From DASPKX01 sp035627835 (GTDB taxonomy: Bacteria; Verrucomicrobiota; Verrucomicrobiia; Limisphaerales; SXQI01), in the NCBI GenBank assembly GCA_035627835.1, contig DASPKX010000005.1, forward strand, positions 1 to 64,000: a stretch of DNA of 64,000 nucleotides, read 5' to 3'. A program made the position numbers and the translations under genes. The notes below the pieces were generated by a model. The model saw only the letters and a list, made by a program, of their open reading frames with translations, was not told the DNA's origin and searched no databases. Of the stretch, positions 1-12,200 are shown in pieces; the stretch's first letter is position 1; every line of letters begins with the position of its first letter.

Positions 1-2
1 CC

Positions 3-245
3 GAGAAAGCGAACACAGCCCTGATGGAAGCAGCGACAAAAGCCCAACAGGCAGAGGCACGGTTAGCGCAGATCGAGCAGCAAGCGCGTGATTTCATGCG
101 GGTTATGTCAGGAGCGGGGTACGTCGTATCCCCTGAAGGTGGATCCGTTCTTGATACAAAGACCGGAACTAAATACGCCCTGCCGCGCCCTCGGGCCACT
201 CAGAAGTTCCAGTATCGCTCCGGCAAGCTGACCCCTGTTCGCTAA
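3..245 (+). CDS. 3' end of a phage protein (partial)
   Basis: The frame is open from the first full codon of the window, so the true start lies upstream; an internal ATG at 24 is not a convincing start. The visible 80 residues begin with an Ala/Gln/Glu-rich helix (residues ~1-35, coiled-coil-like), then a short Gly-rich stretch and a basic C-terminus. It ends nine bases before the giant polyvalent gene on the same strand, so it is probably the last part of a late or virion operon. No family is recognised. Confidence 0.6.
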   Translation, partial: EKANTALMEAATKAQQAEARLAQIEQQARDFMRVMSGAGYVVSPEGGSVLDTKTGTKYALPRPRATQKFQYRSGKLTPVR

Positions 246-253
246 ATGATGTC

Positions 254-3200
254 ATGGCCATTCAAGTTGATGTTGAGGGCTTCGGCCTTATGGAGTTTCC
301 AGATGGAACTCCCGAGAATGAAATCGTTTCTAAGATAGAGACGCGCAAAGCTGGGGCTACTCCTGCCCCAATGCTGCCAAACGACATCCTGGGGCGTGTG
401 CAGCAGGCTTATGATTTGGCGAAGCCAGCCAAACCTCCGGGCCAAGTTTTATTCAGTCCACAACCCACTCCTCCACCAACCGGCAAAGTACGGTTCGGGC
501 CAGAGCCGATCGGAGCGGACTTCCTCGCCACCCAGGAACCGCCTGCTGTCGCTCATCCTCCTCGAAACGCGTTTCTGACGACAAACGAGCCGCCGTCTGT
601 GGCTCCACGCATTCAGCTTCAACAAGCCGCATCCCAAAAGAAGCAGTCACTCCTCGCCGAAATGAGAGCCCTGGTCGGCGCTCCTCAGGTCTCTGAGGGT
701 GCGTTGATGGCAGAGGAGATTAAGCGGCAGGTAGCCGAGGCCTTTAAGGCGAACTGGAACCTACAACCCGGCATTGTCGGTGGCAAAACTATCATCGACT
801 CAGCTCGTGAATCGTTCCAGATGCCCGCGCCGGCCACGAAAACGGCGCATGAATTCTTCGCACGGGAGGCCACGCCAGAACAGTTGGCACCGTTTGCAGG
901 CGCGGCGTTTGATGTAAAGAAGTCCGCTGAGCTTTTCGCAGCCGCAAAGCGTGCGGAAGCTGACCAAGCCACGCCCGAGGATCTTGCGTTGTTGATCGCG
1001 CACAATTCCGACAAGCAGCGGGACAGCACGTTGGGGTATAAGGTGGCTAAGATTCTTTGGCACCTCCCTGCTTTTGCGGCTGAACTCGCCACCACGGCCG
1101 GCATTTACAATCTCGCTAAAGAGGGTGGCGAAGCTGCCGTCCTCCGCGGCGCTTCCAAGTTCATCGACCAAGCAGCCGAAAAAGCTGCTGTTAAGTTTGC
1201 CGCTCGCGCCACGGGTGGAGTTGCAGGCTCAGCGCTTCAGGCTGCCGCAGCCGGCCCCGCTCGCATAGCGTCCGGAACGATTGAGCGGATGACGCCCGAA
1301 GTGGCGGTTACTGACAATGGCGCGTTGGTTGTCAGCCAAACTGGTGAGACACTCCCCGCTGCTCTCTCGAAGGCCTACGTCGAGCAGTTCATCGAGACTC
1401 TGACTGAACACAGCGGTGGGGTTCTGGGTGAAGTCGCGGGGAAGATCGGACGCACACTGCAGTTGGATAAGATCCCAGGAGCCGCAAAGGTGCAGGCGTT
1501 CAAAGCAGCCTTGCAGAACTTCTTCCGGGCAAAGCCGGGCAGCACACTCGATGAGGCGCTCTCAACGCTCCGCACCAAAGGCGCTTGGAATGGATGGCTG
1601 AGCGAAATCGGCGAAGAACGGATTGGCGAAGTGCTCCGCCCATTGCTGATTGAAGGCGAGGAATATCACTTTCCATCTGCGGAGCAACTGGCGGCCGAAG
1701 GCATAGCGTTTGCCATCCCGGGCGCGGCCGCAATGGGAGCGCGAGCCGCAGAACGAGCCATCAGCGGACGATCAAGCACTCAACCGCCAGCAGCGGTGCC
1801 TGAGGCTGTGACTTCTCCTACTCCAGCACCGACATCTCCAAGTTCTGCACCCACTTCGCCTACTGTGCCTGGGGTTCCGCCAATTATCCCCACTCCTGAG
1901 CCACCATCGGCCACCCCCAAGGCCCAAGATTTGGCTGATGCAGCCGCGCAGGTGAACCCAGCGCCGACCGAGGCTCAGAAGGAAGCGGGCAATTACAAGA
2001 AGGGGCACGTCACGATTCACGGGCTGAACGTCTCGATCGAGAACCCAGCCGGGAGCATTCGCAGTGGAACGGACAAATCGGGGAGGCCGTGGCAAGTAAC
2101 GATGCCTGCGCACTACGGTTATTTTAAGCGCACGGAGGGTAAAGATGGGGATGCTGTCGATACCTACATCGGCCCGAATGCTGAATCCACCAAGGCGTTC
2201 GTGGTGAACCAGGTTGACGCGGAAAGCGGAAAGTTCGACGAGCACAAGGTCATGCTCGGTTTCGACACCCAGGAGCAAGCGCTTGCTGCCTACGATGCCG
2301 CGTTCTCGGACGGCAATGGCCCAAAGCGGCGGAAGTCTGTTTCAGAGACCACCGTTGACGGTCTGAAGACTTGGCTGACCAGCGGCGACACGACGAAGGA
2401 GTTCGCCGTTACCCAACCTGCAGCTACACCTGCTGTGGCTCAGCCTCGTGTGAAGATTGGATTGCGTCGCGGGCGAATTGAGCCGCCCGTTCCAGATGAT
2501 CCAACGCCGCTGATAAAGGAAGTGGTGGACGCAGCGGCACGGCCCAGGGGGGTAAAGCAGTTCTTCAGAGACCTGGGCGTAGCCGTTGAGCGGGTCGTTA
2601 CCCTAGCACGGGAAAAGGCCGGTTTGGACATCGCAGGTTACAACCACATCATCGATGAGGATTTCGTGCGGCATGTATTCGACAAGCACGGGGATCCTAA
2701 AACGGAGATTAGCCGTGGAAACATCCCAGTCACGCGAGACGATTTCGGTTTGATTCCTCAGGTGATTTCATCGCCTGATTCGGTGGAAGCCGGGGAACTC
2801 AACAACGGACTTCCGACACTGGTTCTCAGGAAAACGTTTCCAGATGGAACAACTATCTATGTCGAGGAGGTCAGGAAAGGCCGACGGAAGCTTGCCGCGG
2901 TGACCATGTATAAAAAGCCCCCTCGGGCGCTCCCCTCCAGCGCTAGCGGAGAGCATACGCCCGAAGCGCTCCCGAGGCAGGCACAGGAGAATATACCACA
3001 GACCGCAGCGACCTCTCAAGCCCCCGAGGCGCAGCAGGGCTATGGCGACAAGAACAAGGTCTTTACACGCGATAAATATGAGGAAGCAAAGCGGAAGTTG
3101 CGCGAGAAGCTGAAGCAGGTAGGCGCAGGCGTTGATCCTGAGATCATGATGCTGGCCGGGGAGATGGGCGGCTACCATGTTGAAGCGGGTGTCCGGAAGT

Positions 3201-6200
3201 TCTCTGACTGGTCAGCCAAGATGGTTGAGGATGTCGGTGAGAACATTCGCCCGTACCTGAAGGCGATTTATGCCTTTATTCGCAATTACCCAGGCTTTGA
3301 TGGATCAGGCATGGAGAGCGACGCGGAAGTTAATGCAGCGCCGCCGGCCCCCAGCCAGGCTTCCAAAATGTCACCCTCGCAGATGCTCGCAGATCGCGTC
3401 AGAGCTAAGGTTGCGGCTGGCGAGAGCTTTACTTGGCAACAGCTTTTCGAGTGGGCTGACGGCGTATTCGGCGGCACTCAAGCCGACGGGAAATACAGTC
3501 CGAAGGACGCCTACGACGCGATGGAGCTTGGTGTTAATCAGCACATCGCAGAAATGCCGCTCGGCGAATCCCCAGCGGCAAACGTCGCAGCGCTGAAAGA
3601 GATCATCCAGCGGCTCCCGACCCAGACCAAGCGCACAGCCGAGCAGGACGAGTTCCAGCAGTTCAGCACTCCCCCACCCTTCGCTTACCTTGCGGGTTGG
3701 GTGGCGAAGCTCACGCCGAACGATGTTCTGCTTGAACCCAGTGCGGGGATTGGTGGCTTAGCCGTCTTCGGCAAAAAGGCAGGAGCGTCCGTCGTCGTCA
3801 ACGAACTCAGCCCGCGTCGCCGAGCTGTGCTCGAACTGATGGGCTTCAATCGCGTCTTTGGCGAGAACGCTGAGCAGCTTAACAATATCCTGCCCAAGGA
3901 CGTCGTGCCCACCGTGGTGGTGATGAACCCGCCGTTCTCCTCCACCGCTGGCCGAAAGCAAGGGAGCCGAGATACCTCAAACGGGGCTCGGCATATTGAG
4001 CAAGCATTGGCGCGTCTCGCACCTGGCGGCCGGCTTGTTGCCATTGTTGGCGAAGGCATGGCGATGGACCGGCCGGTGTTTCGCTCGTGGTGGAGTGAGA
4101 TCAAATCCAAGTACAACGTTCGTGCGAACATCGGCGTCAACGGCCAGGAATACGCGAAGTACGGGACAACCTTCGACAACCAGATCCTCGTCATAGACAA
4201 AACTGGCCCAACGGTTCAGGATGTTATCGTTGGCAAGGTTGAGCGCACGGAAGACCTGATTCCGCTGCTCCAAGCAATTCGTGATGAACGCAACCAAACC
4301 AGAACCGGAACACCTGCAAACGGATCGGCTGAACCAGCACCCGCTCAACCAAGCGGCAAAGCAAAGATTGGTCTCGGCCGGCGTAAAGCTCGACTTCAGC
4401 CTGCTCCACGCGTTTCAACTGATGGAGTGGGGAGTTCGCAACCCTCAAGTGGAAGCGGACAACAAAGGGGAACTCAGAGTCCTGCTGGAGAAACTGTACC
4501 AGTGGACACCGCAGGAAGTGTGGAACTTCCTGATGTTCGGGGAACGCAAAGCGCCGGAGGGCGATCCGGAGCCGGAGATCGAACTGGAGAAGAATCCAGC
4601 GGAAGCAGCGGCAACACTGCTGCAGCAGTTGGACGGGATGGCGGGGTCTTACTTCCAGACCTGGCCGTAAGGGAGAACGCCGCCTCGGAGGAGAAGCTCG
4701 AGGAGAATGCGGTCTTTGAAGATTATCGTCCGCAGATCAATGTTGAAGGCGCGATAGATCATCCCACGCCCCTCGCCGAAAGCGCTGCGATGGCGAGCGT
4801 TCGCTATCCATCCCCCGCTTACCGCCCAAAACTTCCAGAGTCGTTCCTGAAGGATGGCAAAATAAGCGGCCCTCAGGCGGAGAACGTACTGCTCGCGGGG
4901 CAGGCTCATTCGGTCTTGCTTCCGAACGGCGAGCGCCGCGGCTACTTCATCGGTGACGGCACGGGAGTTGGCAAAGGCCGAACGATCGCAGCCATCATCC
5001 TCGATAACTGGAACCAAGGGCGTAAACGGGCAGTCTGGGTATCGAAGAACGACCGCTTGGCCCCTGATGCCCTTCGGGATCTGGCCGACGTTGGCATCGA
5101 CCCGGAGTTCCTGCTTCCTCATGCCAAGGTCAAATCCGGAGAGCCGATCGCAAAGAGCGAGGCTATCCTGTTCACCAACTACAAAAAGCTGTCCAGCCCC
5201 CCACCGAAGCCGAAGAAAGGCGGAGGAACGCTTACTCGCCTAGAGCAGATCAAGAAGTGGCTCGGTCCATCGTTCGATGGCGTGATCATGTTCGACGAGG
5301 CGCACCAAATGGGCAACGCGCTGGAGTCCAAGGGCGCCCGCGGGAGGAAGAAACCTGCGGCCATGGCTCTGGCAGCGATGGACCTGCAACGGGCCTTCCC
5401 AAAAGCACGGGTTGTCTATGTCAGCGCCACCGGGGCTACGGAGCTTAACAATCTCGCCTATGCCGAACGTCTCGGTCTTTGGGGCGAAGGAACCCCGTTC
5501 CCGAACGTCAAAGAGTTTATCAACCAGGTCGGAGCTGGAGGCGTGGCTGCGTTGGAAGTCGTTGCCAAAGACATGAAGGCGATGGGCCTTTACCTGTCAC
5601 GGACACTGAACTTCAAAGGTGTCGAATACGATCGCGTCGAGCAGCAGCTCAACACGGATCAGGAGCGGATGTATAACACGCTTGCCGAGGCATGGCAGGT
5701 GGTGCTCCGCAATGTCGGCGCCGCGGTCGAAGCCACTGGAATGACAGGCCAGCCTAGAGGCAAAGCCATGTCGGCTTTCTGGGGCGCGCATCAACGATTT
5801 TTCAATCAGATCCTCACCAGCTTGCAGATGCCTGCGGTGAGGAGCGCCATTCGGCGCGACGTGGAGGATGGGCACTCTGTTGTTGTCCAGATCGTCAACA
5901 CGAACGAAGCAGCCATGGAGCGTGCGGTTTCGCGCAAGGAAGAAGACGAGGACACCGACCTGGAGAACCTCGACATCACTCCACGCGAGATACTGATGCA
6001 GTATGTGGAGAACTCGTTCCCCACAACTCAGTACGAGGAATTCACCGACAAAGACGGGAACGTCAGAACCCGTCCAGTTCTCGACTCCGAAGGCAACCCG
6101 GTGAAGAACGCTGAGGCTGTTGCGATGAAGGAGGATCTTTTGAACCGCCTTGCCTCCATTAGTGTTCCGCAAGGCGCTCTCGACGAGCTGATCGACACCT

Positions 6201-9200
6201 TCGGCGTGGATGCGGTGGCCGAAGTCACCGGCCGCGGGCGGCGCGTGGTCTATAAAGAAACTCCCGAAGGCCGCAAGCGCGTCATTGAACCGCGAGGCGA
6301 GAAAGCGAACTCCGCAGACGTCGAGGCGTTCCGGGACGATCGCAAGCGCATCCTGGTGTTCTCTGATGCGGGCGGCACTGGTTCCAGTTATCACGCGGAC
6401 AAGCGTTATAAGAACCAGAGGCTTCGGAAGCATTACATTCTTCAGCCTGGCTGGCGGGCGGACAATGCCATTCAAGGCCTCGGTCGCTCTCATCGAAGCA
6501 ACCAGGCGCAGCCTCCATTCTTCCGTCTCGTACTCACCGATATTCCCGGGCACAAGCGGTTCATCTCGACCATCGCCCGACGCCTTGAGCAGCTCGGCGC
6601 TTTGACGAAGGGCCAACGTCAAACGACCAGCACGGGCATATTTAGCGCACGGGATAACCTTGAGAGTTCTTACGCTCGCGAAGCCCTGCGGAAATTCCTG
6701 CGAGATGTGGGAGCCGGCGCGGTAGAGGGATTGAGCCCGGCGCAGTTTGAGGAGCAAACCGGCCTCGCTCTCACTGATGAAGACGGGAACTTTGTCGGCG
6801 AGGAAATCCCGATTCAGCAGTTCCTTAACCGGCTTCTGTCGATGAGCATCGACATGCAACGGCTCACGTTCGAGGAGTTTGGGAAGCGGCTGGATGCAGT
6901 TATTGAGTGGCACACGGCCAACGGCACCTTGGACATCGGCCTCGAGACTCTGATGGGCCTCAGCACGAGGATAGGCGAGCGCAAAACGCTTTGGACCGAC
7001 TCGGGCTCAAAAGCAAAGACCGAGTACGTAAAGGTGGAGGTTGAGCAACCGACGAAGACAACCCAATGGCAGGATGCGTGGCTGGATGGAGTTCAGTTCG
7101 CCCGCAATCTGCGAAGCGGTATGATCTGGAAGCTCGCCGGACCACGCAGCAGAGCCGAAAGCTCCGGTCGAATCACCGAATACTACTCCGCTTCTTCACC
7201 GCTCCAGGGGGCGCAACAGATTGACCTTCCAGACGCTCACGACGCGAAGAAGTTTGAGATCCTGAAAGGTGAAGCAGCCAAGACGCTGTGGAACGAAGTA
7301 ATTCAGAAGGCGCCGAAGACCAGGACGGACACTTACAATCTGATCACAGGAACGATTCTGCCCATCTGGGACCGCCTGGGTGGCGTGCAGCGCATCGCCC
7401 GTGCCCAGACCGATAAGGGCGAACGCCTGCTTGGCATCCTCGTTCCGGATTCTCAGCTCAGCAAGATTCTGTCGAACTTCAACGTCGATTCTGACCTTTC
7501 TGTTTCCCCAGAGCAGGCGGTTCAGAAGTTAGAGCAAGGCTCTGCTCTGCGCCTGGCCAACGGATGGCGCATTAAACCAGTGCGGGTTTCAGGTGATGAG
7601 CGTTACGAATTGGAAGGGCCAAGCCTTCCGCACCATGAGGAACTGGAGAAGCACGGCGTGTTCATGGAGCGCATTCAGTTTAAGATGCGCTATTTCATAC
7701 CGACCAGCCCAGCGACCGCTGCCAAGACGATTGGCGCAATCACGCGCACACGGCCAGTAGTCGAAGTCACAGGCGGGCAGCGGTTCAGCTTGGGAGCCCC
7801 GACCCACGGAATGTCCATCAGCCGAGTCTGGGAAGCGGTGGACAAGTTGGCGGCCCACTGGGAGAACGCTCCACAAATCGACGTCGTGAGCCGACCAGAA
7901 TGGGCACACGAAGGGGCCCTTGTGCGTGGTGTATTCGATCCTGGCCTTCAGAAGGTCATCATCAACGCCGCGGCGATCGACTCGGCCGAGGAAGCAGAAT
8001 TTGTGGTGCTTCACGAGGTAGTTGGCCATTACGGCCTACGCCAAGTGCTCGGCAGCCAGTTCGACACCGTCCTGGATGAAGTTGGGGAAAACATTTCCAA
8101 CCAAGTGCTGGAGCCGATCGCCAAAGAACGCGCACTCAACCTGTCTAAAGCGGCTGACCGTCGTTTGGCCATCGAGGAATACATTGCGGACAACGCCGGG
8201 GTGCGTCAGAGCCTTTGGCAGCAGTTCGTAACAACGCTGAGAACCTTACTGCGCAAGCTGTTCGGTCTCACGCCCACGAGCAACCAGATCGCTGATCTTC
8301 TGAACGCCTCCCGCCGGGCGGTCGAGGTTGGTTCCGGTGTGGATGGCGTCGGCTCCGACGCACCTCGCTATAGTCTCAAGCCGATTTCCACGACCACGGA
8401 CTATAAAGAATTCCTCGGTTCGGCGGACATCATGCCCAAGGCGGATGCAGATTCCAACCGCAAGGCTGCCATGGCGGAGAACCTCGCAGCCGTGGGGCAT
8501 CTGGCTGAGAAGTTCAAGTCTCTCCCGACAGAGGTTCGCTCGCAGCTTGGGGAAATCAGCGGACGGCTGGCTGTCGTCAAACGGGCTGCAAAAGACCTGG
8601 GCACAGGTGCGCCGGTCGGAAACCTTCTGAACGTGGTTTCGGCCTTGTCGCCTGATGACCCGGCCCTGCAGACGCAAATGATCTTCGCAGCAGCGGTCAA
8701 TATGATCGCTCTGCGGGATAGCCAATCGGAGTTCGAGCAAGCGGTCGAGAAGCTGAAAGCGGAAGTGGCTGACGTTAGCCAGGCCGAAGTAAAGAAATCC
8801 TCCGAAGAACGCCTGATCGAGACAACGGCGGCGCTGATTAACTTCGAGCGTGGACGACTCACTTCCGAGCGGGACAAGGCCGCTGAGGATCGTCGAGATG
8901 CCCTTAACGCCCAGCTCAATCAACTGGTGAACGCGGACGAAGGTGTGCGCCGAGTCATTGAAGCGGCCGCTGGCTCACTGCCTGCCTCTCTCGAGAAAAC
9001 GGGCACACCGGAGCAAATCGTGGACGCATTCCGAGCAGCCCGGGCCGCTGGGCTGACTGTTTATGCTTCTGACGAACTAATCGCACTTACCGAGAGCATG
9101 ATGCTGAAGACGCCGGACCTCCGGGCGCGGCTGCTTTCTATTCGCTCACCACAGAAAACTGAGCGCGTCATCCAGTTGGAAAACCTCCTCGATCGTAAGA

Positions 9201-12200
9201 CGAAGGCTTTGGGCTTCCTGCGCGAGGCGCTCAACGCTCCCGAGTTTCGTGAGAACCTGGAGATCGCTGCTGAGTACACGGGAATTCGCGAGATCAAAGC
9301 CAAGGTAAACGACGCTGGCGAACTCATTTACGAAAACCCGCTGAACAGCGCCGAGCGGGTGACTATAAGGAACGGGTTCGGCAGTGATGTGGCTCAGGAA
9401 AATGCCAATGCGTTGCTGAAAGCTGCTTCGTGGTTCCAATCCTACGTTGATTCTCCCACCGCAGACCCGATCAAACGCCGGGCGTATGAGCACCAACTAT
9501 GGATGATTCAGAACGTCCACCTGAACCAAGCCTTCAATCCGGAGGTTGGGAAGCTCGTCGCTGGCGATTACAACCCCTTCGAGGCTCTGATTCGCGCCAC
9601 GGCTGGATGGATGGATGTGCTTGAGCACACCCACGATATGTTGGCCGGCCGGGCGAACCGGGCTGCTTACCAGGAACTGCAGAATTACTCGAACGCTCGC
9701 CAAGCAGTCGTTCAGGCGCATCAGGATCTTCGGCTCAAAGCTACGCTCTCGGCTGAAAAAGCCGCAAAGGCTCACGGCTTGACCGTTCCACAATGGGAGG
9801 AACAGATCGGGGACATCGTGCTGGGGTCTTACCAGAACCGCGGCGACGTGAAGCTCCGGGCTGGTTCCAAGGTGAACGGCCGCACGGTCACGGCTCAAGA
9901 TATGCAAGCTGTGGCAGCCCAGAAGGCATACACCGATGGTGTGTCGGCTGCCGTTCGGAGGCTTGAAAGTTCCACTGCAACAGGAAAGAGGAGCCCTATT
10001 CGTATCCGCGACCGTGTGGCGAACACGTCGATCGAGCGCGAAGCCCAGGACATCAGCGGGATGACAGTTCCCCAGCGGCTGAAGTACATCGCCCGCGCAT
10101 TCCTGGCGGATTGGGAAAAGGCCAGCGACCGCAGCCTGAGCAAAGAGGATAAGCAGGATGCTCGCGAGGAGGTTCTGTCGCGGTATTTCGACATTGCGGT
10201 GCTGTCGCACTTTGATTCGTTCAGCAACCCGCAGTATGCGGCCGATCTCAAGAGCCCGCTTCGTGGCTACTACCGGAAGCTCGCCGAGCAACGGGCTGAG
10301 TCTGGGGTCGCACCGTCTTCCTTGGACGATGCGGCCGGGCAAATCTTCGACATGCAGCGCGACCTTCCAGCAGAGCAGCAACTCAGCGTGGAGGAGATCA
10401 AGGAGCAGATCGTTAAGGAAATCGACCATGCGGTGAACATGTTCACCCAAGACGAGAAGACAGCTCCAAAGCTGGTGGGTGACCATGCTGACGTGGAGAT
10501 CGTCAAAGCTGAGAACTTCCTTAATCGCCCCCGTGGCAAGCGGATTCTCCCTCGAGGCTTCTACGAATACACCGTCGCGACCCACGAGTCGCAGAACTCC
10601 GTTCAGAATGCGGTCCTCGACATCTATGCCCAACGCTACCTGAACTCGCTGAACAGCCTGCGGGATGGTCTCCAGACGGAGATCACGCGCATGGAGGAGG
10701 AACTAAAGGCCGAAGGTGGGAGGCAGAATATCGCCAAAGCTCAGAAGCTGGGCGCCAACTTCCTTGATTACGATGAGGCAAAGCAACTGCTCGTTCAGGT
10801 AACGCGCTCGATCGAGAGCTTCCGAACGCACGTTAAAGCCCGTCAGACGGAGGAAACAGACCTTTACACCGGCTTCAACCTGGCTCGTGGTCTCGTGGCA
10901 AACAGCCTCCTGCAACGCGCCGGAACATTGGTCGCGAACTATTTTGGTTCAGTCATCCAGCGGGTTCAGATGGAGCAGCTCATGCTGCAATCTGGCCGCA
11001 GCATCTTCGGGCGAATTCCTTTTGTCCGGAGTGTGACGGCCGCAGCAGCCGCGGCAACCGAATCCGCAAAGGCTTTGGTGAAGACAGCTACGGTGCTCGC
11101 AAGTTCGCCTCTCCTCAAGAACACCCGCTTCCAAGCGGCCGCTGATGAATTGAAGCGCAATCCTGCCGTTTGGTCTCAGTGGGCCGCATCGGTCATTAGC
11201 GGTCTGCAGGAGGAACGCCAAGGGCTCGATCGAGCGATCGCCGCGGGCGTTGTCGATGAAGACCCCGCTGCGCACAACCTCCATGCCTCCGTCGCGCTGT
11301 TTGGGCAGGGCGGACGCATCAGCCGAAAACCCCTCACCCGGCGCCAACGATTCTTTACTCGACCGCTGCAATCGGCGATCACGCTGTTCAACGAGCTGGG
11401 CATGGGCATCCAACTCCCGAGGGCGCTCGGCGCTCATCTGGTTGACCGGCTGATCAACTCCCAGGTGGACGGTCTCACGCGGAAGATCACTTCACACCTT
11501 CATGTCTGGTCCGCCCAGGGATTCAAGAACCGGGATGCGTTCGGCATGGATCCGCTTTCCACCCCGCTGACGCCGCAGGAGGTGTTCGGCCGGGCGGACG
11601 CCACCGCTCGCGATCTGACCGCGCTGCGCGATTTCTTCGGAAAGGCTGGGGTGAACCTCGACAAGGCTCTGATTGAGTATCACCAGAAGCTGACCAAAGC
11701 GAAGGCGGACGGCACCGCGCCAGAGGATGTTCAGTTACTGAGCGAGGACGAATACAACTCGCTGATGATCGAGGTGGGCAAGTGGATAAACAAAGGGATG
11801 TTCTCGAACCGCCCGTTCGCCAATAACTCGATGAGCCGAGCCATGATGTTGTTCATGGGGTACGGCATCAACCAGAACGCCCAGCTCTCCAAGCTGCTGG
11901 CGCATCATTCCTCAGAGGAGGCCGGCGCGAAGACAACCGGCCGGGCTGCGCTGGTGACCGCTGAATTGCTGTTCGCCACCATCCTGGTTGGTGGGTTCAT
12001 GGCCTTCCCGCTGGCAGCTCTCCTTCACTGGTGGCTCTACCGCGAACGGACGATGGTGAAGGACATTGCAGAGGCAGAGAGTTTTGCGGAGGCAACCAAG
12101 ATCGCCATCCAGCGCTCTGCGAAGAACCTGCCGCTCCTGGGCAATGCGCTGAACATGGTCATGGGGACTGTGGCCCCGACTGGAAACTTTGGTGCCTTCA

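Noticed and set aside
5597..6913. 438-residue open frame on the - strand inside the giant gene
   Set aside because: It lies antisense to the helicase coding region, has Arg/His/Leu-rich composition without any motif, and is explained by the codon bias of the + strand gene.
9497..10633. 378-residue open frame on the - strand
   Set aside because: Antisense shadow of the giant gene with no recognisable features.
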